Shown here in pieces: positions 20,457 through 28,500 of a DNA stretch of 31,160 nt. Each line of letters opens with the position of its first letter. Position 1 is the stretch's first letter. The notes under the pieces were generated by a model. The model ran no database searches, was not told the DNA's origin, and saw only the letters and a program-made list of their open reading frames with translations. Made by a program: the position numbers and the translations under genes. Origin of the DNA: Mnemiopsis leidyi (Eukaryota > Ctenophora > Tentaculata > Lobata > Bolinopsidae); assembly GCA_000226015.1 (NCBI GenBank), contig JH155877.1, positions 9,857 to 41,016 of the forward strand, in the 5' to 3' direction.

Positions 20457-21401
20457 GTAACCTTGTCCGTTCTTGCTGTTTTGGTTCATCATCATAAGGA
20501 CTGTGAGATGTTTTTTGGCTGTGTTTTGGATAATTTTAAACACGAAATTTACTGTATGGGGCAGAAAGTTGTATCTTTCCTAAATTAACTATAGATTTGA
20601 TATGATATTAGGAGTAGATATTGATTTAGTAACAAGAATCAGAGGGAAGCATGTGAATCCGAGAGATTATATAGCATCCTGAGAGGTAACCTTACGGTTT
20701 TGGCATCATTTCGAAAACAGAAACCGCGCCTTGTGAGCTATTTCACTAGGGCGTTGTTTTGAGTTGGTCTCCGCCGGTACACGCACGGAATTCCGAACTT
20801 GACGGAATTCCGAATTTGACGGAATTCCGACCACCTCAATTCCTAAATTAGGAATTCCGTGCAGTCGGAAGCGCACGGTATTCCGAGTCGACCTCACGTT
20901 CCCCTTACAACACGGGGCTCACATTTTCAGTTAATATTTGTGTTCTGAGTTGCATGATGGGTCAGGATCTTGTGGTGATAATTCCAATGATCATTATGTG
21001 AGCAATGATACGGGTGAGCAATGATACGGGTATTGCTGGGCCTGCATGGCAAGGTGGTATTCAAGATGTGACGAGTGATTTGATCGCGATACCAGCTTGC
21101 GAGGAGAATTGAGACGCCGAATTCAGAGAAGTTTCATTATAGCAATTTCACATGAACTGTAATGTAAGATAACACAGCTGACACTCTCTCTGTGTTCAGC
21201 CAAAATTAACAATATAATGTAAAATTACCAAAAAATAAAGCACACATCAGCTGCAGTAATACAAAGTTATATGTTGAGCAAGCACTTTAAAACCCTAACA
21301 TTTAGCCGTCGTTTCAAAAGCCTATCAAATTACTTAATTTTCTCGTCCATGGACTGTTCGTGTAAATTTCATTTCTACAGATCAACCTACATCCTATTAG
21401 T
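20457..21401. other. Region between the spectrin exon 29 donor and the receptor stop codon
   Basis: Contains the GGAATTCCG cluster and presumably the receptor 3' untranslated region on the minus strand. No spectrin helix B exon was found on the + strand. Confidence 0.55.
20788..20887. repeat. GGAATTCCG palindrome cluster
   Basis: cggaattccg occurs three times at about 20-bp spacing (20785-20831), followed by an inverted relative (ggaattccgtgc at 20851 and cggtattccgag at 20876). It could be a foldback element remnant; no transposase is present. Confidence 0.6.
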
Positions 21402-22505
21402 TTAATCGGAATCTTCAGTATCAAGTTCTCCGCCACCATGGGCCTCATTTTGGTCGTGTACCGTTGTTTTAGAATGTACCAGATTCCCGTTACCATGGCT
21501 ACTCTCAGTGGTCCCTAATTGGACCTTGTCACTAGGGTTACGCACTGCCGTAACACATTGCAAAGTTGCGTTACCATCGTAACATATATCACCAGGATGT
21601 AGAAATTTCCCATCACTCAAGTTTTTCTCCTTCATATCAAGTTTAACCCCCAAATTCTCCCCCACTTGTTCCTTAACAACAACACTACTCTGCACGTGCT
21701 GGATACCTTGCCCAGCTTCCACCACGTTAGAGATAACGTACACACTGTGATTTATCAGGGCTGTACCCTTACCAAACACCTTCTGACAGAGTAGAACCAG
21801 AGTATCATCGTACAGTACAGGATTAATTACAGAGTTGATGGGGAGGATGATGATGGAGAATATCGGGTACCATGGTGACGCGTCTATGACCGCGAAAAAG
21901 TGCAGCCCGCATACAACAATAAAGGGAATCCAACATAGGAAGTCTGTAATGATGATGACGGATATTTTAGTCTGGAACTTTCTTTGACGTGCTCGCTGTG
22001 CTGCTGACATCTTGGTTTTTGTTTTTCTGGAGTGTCTCGTTGACATGCTGTGTATGAGAAAGTAGGACATCGTGATGAAGAGAAAACAGGTAAAGTTTAC
22101 AAGAAGTACACTAATGCTGAACAAATGTTGGGGATCTCGTTCCGAGACCAGATACTTGAAAATACACACCCCGTCATTCCCGTAAAACTCGACTTTAGAG
22201 CCGACAATCCCGCCAAAGTCCCCGGAAAACATCTCACCTACCAGCCTCCTGACTCTGGCCCAGGACATGACCTGGTTCCTGTATCTCCCGTTGTAGGTCC
22301 TCAGTACCTGCTGGTGTTTACTCTTGTCTACAATTCCGGAGAAGAGGGTGACGTTGTGGTAGAACAGACCGTTGACGAAGAAGTCCTCCAGTTGGGGGAG
22401 GAGGGGGAGGCAGGAGATGAGGGTGGAGGAGAGGAGCAGGGAGGAGCCGACTAGGAGGAGCTTGAGGATGGAGGAGCGGGAGGTGCCGCTTACTCGGCCT
22501 ACCGA
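21402..22505 (-). CDS. LDLa receptor, terminal exon: TM4-TM7 and cytoplasmic tail
   Basis: Acceptor ccctcccag, then 367 residues to the stop. TM4 (ILKLLLVGSSLLLSSTLISC) lacks the usual W. TM5 is ISVLLVNFTCFLFITMSYF, TM6 KISVIIITDFLCWIPFIVV and TM7 ILPINSVINPVLY. A Ser/Thr-, Gly- and acidic-rich tail of about 130 residues ends GGELDTEDSD. Confidence 0.9.
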   Translation of the reverse strand, partial: SVGRVSGTSRSSILKLLLVGSSLLLSSTLISCLPLLPQLEDFFVNGLFYHNVTLFSGIVDKSKHQQVLRTYNGRYRNQVMSWARVRRLVGEMFSGDFGGIVGSKVEFYGNDGVCIFKYLVSERDPQHLFSISVLLVNFTCFLFITMSYFLIHSMSTRHSRKTKTKMSAAQRARQRKFQTKISVIIITDFLCWIPFIVVCGLHFFAVIDASPWYPIFSIIILPINSVINPVLYDDTLVLLCQKVFGKGTALINHSVYVISNVVEAGQGIQHVQSSVVVKEQVGENLGVKLDMKEKNLSDGKFLHPGDICYDGNATLQCVTAVRNPSDKVQLGTTESSHGNGNLVHSKTTVHDQNEAHGGGELDTEDSD

Positions 22506-25500
22506 CTGGGAGGGAAGAGTTGGTCAACGTAGTTATAGTTTTACAGTTAACTATCGGGATACCTGTACTTAGCATGTTAACTGTGGCAGTGTGGCCCTTT
22601 GTAGCGGATGTGAAATTAGTCATTAGCTCCTTATTACCATGGTATTTATTATAATTGAATTAATTGACCGAGGTAGGCTAAATCAGCTGTTGTAATTACC
22701 TTGTTGTAAAGAAGTCTGGATACACTGAGCACTGTAATTACCTTGATGTAAAGAAGTCTGGATACACTGAGTACTGTAATTACCTTGATGTAAAGAAACT
22801 TCAGTCTTCAAGTGTTGTATAGAAGTCTGGATACACTGAGCACTGTAATTACCTTGATGTAAAGAAGTCGGGATACACTGAGCACGGTCATGGAAAACAG
22901 AGAGAGTTGAGAGGCGAGTGTACTGAACACTCCTAGTAGGTTACACTGTACACTTGTCAGCCAGCTGAAACGTGACCCAAAGTAAGTTCTAGCTGTAAGC
23001 TTAGTAAAAGTGAGCTGCTTATATGTGAAGTTTAAGGTGAGAAACAATGATGACGTGTAAGCTTTCTTTAAAACAAACAGTGCATTAACTCATAATATCT
23101 CCTGGATTTTGTTGTCTACAAATTTTACCTGAATTTATCAGTGCAGTATCTAGTTCCATAGTGTCTATCAGTTGCTGCTATCGCCAGCAAATACCCTCCC
23201 ATCATAAAGTCTCCAGCTGACACCAACAACACCAGCATCTTATCCATCCGGCCCTGGAGCGACTTAGCTCCAGCGATAGCTCCAGGGAACTTCACCAGAG
23301 TAACCGAGTTCAGCAGGACAGCTAGAGAGCCTATCACCCAGGACAGAGCTTTGAGCGAGGTGTGTGTCAGTAATTCCTGACTCGAGGAAGAACAGTGAGG
23401 TCCGCACTCGTCCGATTTGTCGCTACAGTCGAACTGTCCGTCACAGAGTTTCGTCAGGGGGATGTATTCTCGGCTGGAACTGCAGAAGTGGTGGTTCGTG
23501 CAGTTGGCTTCGTCTGAGTCATCTCCGCAGTCGTTTGCTAGGTTACAAACCTGTAACGTTGCTAGGTTACAAACCTGTAACGTTGCTAGGTTACAAACCT
23601 GTAACGTTGCTAGGTTACAAACCTGTAACGTTGCTAGGTTACAAACCTGTAACGTTGCTAGGTTACAAACCTGTAACGTTGCTAGGTTACAAACCTGTAA
23701 CATTGCTAGGTTACAAAAACTGTAACGTAACGCTGTTACGGAAAGTACCTGAGAGAAGGGTAAACACTTCTTGTTGTCACACGAGAAGTACTCCTTGAAA
23801 TAACCTCCTTTTTCTTTGTGCACTACCGTCACTTTGTAGTCCTGTTGTGAGAATCAGCGTTACCTGGTACTGCACTTACAATACAACTCTTATGACCTTT
23901 TCAAAATTGCTATTGTTTTCGAGTAGATTACCCTAAAACTATAAGTAGTACAATTATAAGTGGTAATATTATTATATAAGTGGTAAGAGTAATGTTCAAG
24001 TTGCTCAAACCCGAAACTATCCCTCCCAAAACTATTAACACTCCTCAAGTTACCTGTGTAAGAGTGTAGACTTTCTCACTATACGGTACGTTAACACAAC
24101 TATCTTGTTCCACCGCTTTTAGCGGACACGTTGCGTCGTTACACGCTCCCGTACACGCCATGTACACGTACAGCTCGCCGTACATGTTACTGCACGTGCT
24201 GGTTGTTACCGGGTATTGCACGTGCAGGTTTGTTACTCCCAGACCACCTTTGTCTGGTCCCTGTAAACACAAGGAAATATTGTAGAATTTATGTACTTTA
24301 ACCGAGAAATAGTTTGTGATAAATTTACGCGAAAGACCAACAAATAACGATAAAATCCGATAAGATGAGGAGATATATGATAAATAAGATAAAATATTCA
24401 ATTCAAAGAAAGCCTCCCTCACCTCGAATAGCTGGTCTACACACCGCCCAGTAAGACGATGTAAGTCTTCCATACCCGCCAGACAATACCCCAGTACCCG
24501 GGTACCTGTCTCCCTCCGCAAGACTTCCCGCCAGATTTCTGACATGTCACGTGATTGAACACAGATCTCATTCTCTCTGACACACGTGTCTGTTGTTACC
24601 TGCGAGGTATGTGATTGTGTAGCCTGATACTAATGTCACTTCGGTCGAACTCTAACTTTCAGCAGGGCAGATGGGTACTGGAGTGGGAATTTTGGAAAAG
24701 TTAACCTGGTTTCGATAGTATGAAAGTAACGAAGGGGGAGGGGGAGGATGGGTTAAGACTTAAGGGGTAGCACCCCCAACACTAAACACATACCTTATCA
24801 CAAAGGTTCTGGAACTCTATCGCTTCTTTGTTATCTGGACAAAGAAAGACATCTTGACAAGGAACACCTCTTTCGACGTATCTGGGTACGATAATTGGTA
24901 TTTGGTTCTGGTAGTTGGTATTGATATTGATCACTCAATAGCGGTAATTTTTGTTGATTAGTAGTTAGTTGATCGTTTGTTTATTGACCCATCGTGATAG
25001 TGGTTAATATATGCACGGCGGCTATTGTAGTAAAGAGAATACAGGATATGAGAATACAGGATATATGGGGACTCATTCTTATCTGCTTATCACCAAGTAA
25101 ATAGTAAGTTGATCAATAAAATATACTACGTCTAGTATCAGGATATATCAACATTCCAGCCCAATCAATAATTGAAACTAAAATAAAAAACTGCGCTATA
25201 AAACGATCCAGGTACCTGCCATGTCCACATGTCTGCCAGTTTGCAGGATTCTCGTCCATCCCATTTTTACAGTCTCTCTCTCCGTCCATCACCCACTTCA
25301 TAGGAATAGGCTTTGCTACCTGACAAGAAAAATCCAGGAATTCATTTCATTTTTGACATACTCTATTCGTTCTAGGCTTCGTTACTACAAGCGTAGCTAC
25401 TCATTTCACTCTCATTCACGGTTTCCCTTTCATTTGGCTGAGTCGGCTGGGAGGCTGCATTTACCTAACGCAGTGCTTCTTGCAAAGCGTCAAACACGCT

Positions 25501-28500
25501 CGGCCATGGCTGGGCAGCATTCGAACACGAAACAACTATGAATTGTCTTGTCCGCCGTCTAAACAGTGGACATTGTCCCACTGAGTCGAAGAAAAAAATT
25601 GTACAATGTGACCTCCAATTCTCCAGTAGTTAACAATTGGTACGATTATGCTGCAGACTGAGTAGCGTATGTTTTCAGTTTACGTAAGTTTATTGGTAGG
25701 AACCGGTAACTCCGGAAACTTTGTTGACCGTGTTCTTCTAATATATTAATATTTGCGGTCTTATAGATAGCGGTTTGTTCATTTTCTCTTTTTGGGTAGG
25801 ATTGTTGTTAAGAAAGCAACAAACGGTCTCCTGCTTAAGCAAAGATAGCCACCATTGCCTGACGCCTACCCCCATTTCCTTCCCTTTGCTCAATGTAATT
25901 ACACATATCTTAAAGTTTTATGTGATCGTACTCCTGCTGAGGGATAAAAGCAAAAGATTCCGCCCCAATTGCAAGACATCTATGAGCTCAGCGTATTAAT
26001 ATGCAATGTGGTGAGAATTCTTGGGAATCTCTGTATATCATATTGGCTATGGCTAAAATACTCAGCGATTGTATAGGTTGTTGTAAGGAAAAATTATAAG
26101 AAATGTTGCTGTGACCGATCTCTATAGAGTAAGCTTAGAAAAATTTATATTTACGAATTTACAGAAAATCAGCTCGACGGTCATTCTTTTGTATGTCAAT
26201 CGATATCGATCTTCATCTACGATATAAATTCGCAAATAAATTTATCTATTCAGGGGGTTCTTAAAGACATTGTGCAAACGTTCGGATTTATTGCTCGGCC
26301 TACGATCACCGGATCGTAAAATTGCTTTAGGAATGTTATAGAAGAGTAGGAAAATGGTCAGTTTAGCACTTAGCAGACATTTATTATATGACAAATTATG
26401 CAAATGAAAGATCAATTTTTCAAATGAATATTAATTTCTTCAAATGAACATTCATGCTCTGCGTTTTTATTGTACCTGAATCAGGTGCTCTTTAAGCTAT
26501 TTTTGTTGGACCTATAGAGACAAGGCATTGCTGATGATTGGAACACCCTGCAGATTTATAGATATGTGCGTGGCATTAATTCGTTGCCCATAAACTCATA
26601 GATTTTTGTTGATGCCGTATGATCGCCGCCCCAACAGCTTATGATAAAGGCCTTGCCCCGTCTGCCAGCTGAACAAACAAAATATATAACAACAAGCATA
26701 CACTTTCACATTATAAAAAAGACTGGCAACCCTTACCTACCTGCTGTGCCACGTCAAAGTGAACCCTCCTCTCACATTTTTGTGTGGAGAGGAACTTTTC
26801 CCCGCACTCCTCCTCACTCTCGTCGTTGTTGTCGGGGCAGTCTCTAACCCCGTCACAAACCTAGGACAAGTAGGGGTGTTATTCAATCTTACCCCGTCAC
26901 AAACCTAGGACAAGTAGGGATGTTATTCAATCTCACCCCGTCACAAACCTAGGACATGTAGGGATGTTATTCAATCTTACCCCGTCACAAACCTAGGACA
27001 AGTAGGGATGTTATTCAATCTCACCCCGTCACAAACCTAGGACAAGTAGGGATGTTATTCGATCTTACCTTTAGGTGTACTGTTCGGTTGTTTGTCGCTA
27101 GATCGTTTTTAATGTTTTCCGATCTTTGACTGCCGTTAGATTAGATAAAATGTATCCATCTGACTCCCGAGTTATTCCTTTATTGTTATAATATGATCGT
27201 TTTTCAAGGGCTATCTTAGCAAACACTAAGGTCAGTTAAGATTTCCACAAATTCTTTGGTAACTCCTCATTTAACCCTGCCAAAATTTTGACATCAAACA
27301 ACTACCAGTCATGTCGATAAAGATATTACCACTCCTACTGATAGTATCCCTGACAGAAGCTCTAAAAGTTTCACCTTCCTCCCGCGAGGACATGTACAAT
27401 ATGTCTACACATCCTCCATCTGACGAGGAGTTCTTGAACAAGTGTCTTGAAGTTGGGTTGAGCATCAGCCCTGAACAGGGACGTTTGTTCTTCTTCACCA
27501 CCTCTGGATCCCTTCAGTGCTGGTTGTATTGCAAGTACACCCTCCAGTGTTTCGTGGTCAATTTTAATTCTCTTAACAGTTCCTGCTCACTGTTCACGGA
27601 AAAGTTTGTGTATTCTGTACGAACGCTCGAAAGTCCCGACTTTGTCATTAGAAAGCAGTGCATGGAGAATAAGCCAGCTCTGAAAATACTAGCAGCGTCC
27701 GTTTCACATCCTTATCCCGGACCTAAGTTCCTGATCCAGCAGATTGAACCGAGCATAGCGTGTCTCACCAAGGGCGGTCTTGAAGCCTCCCATCTGGATG
27801 GAAACAGTAGCTACCGCCTAACTTGGAAGTCTTGTGCGGAAACCATCTCTTGGAGTCTCCGGAAAATCGAACGCTTGTCTACCAAGATTGATACTAACGA
27901 GTTCTTCCAGATTTATTCCTCGGAGAATCCTGATATGTGTATGGATGCATTCGTTCCGGCTGACATTGGTAAGATGCAAGGTATTCTGACCAAATGTCGT
28001 GAATCAACATTGTTAGATCACGAAGATTCTCAGCTGATGTTTTTTCGGAATGAGGAGCGACTGTCCCAATCTTTGAACTACAGATACTTTGACGGTCTCT
28101 CAATAAACTCGTTAGCTGGTGTGTTTGACGAGTCTTTCATCAGGGTTATCTTCCCCAGTCCCGGGGATGACTACAATAGACCATTAAACGGACTACTCTT
28201 CACCAAAGCCTCCAGCCCTCCAGAGCTCTACCAAAGTGGCTGTGATTACCAGCACTTCATCACCCCTCACAGTTCTCTTGAAAGCAGGGAAGATGTCCCG
28301 TTCTTCCTCCCCGGGGAGGAGGTCGAGGTTGTCTGTGATATGGGGTACGGTGTATCCTCTCTCAACTCCTCTCTGCAGACCCTGACTTGTGGGGAGGATG
28401 AGGGGGTTGAACCCTGCACCTTGCTAACAGTGGAGAAGTCCGAGAAGAATGAGAGGACAATGACAAAGGAGAAGGAGTCGGAGGAGGATGAACGTTGTTT

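Noticed and set aside
20648-20686. Short open stretch REACESERLYSILR before gtaacc as a next spectrin exon
   Set aside because: The preceding sequence is a poor acceptor and the peptide does not fit the expected spectrin helix B.
22050-22623. Plus- and minus-strand frames rich in Glu/Gly or Pro over receptor TM4
   Set aside because: Shadow frames of the terminal receptor exon, whose frame has TM4-TM7 motifs.
23364-23798. Plus-strand frames with tandem LGYKPVTL or ARLQTCNV peptides
   Set aside because: Antisense shadows of the 24-bp array and receptor exon 13.
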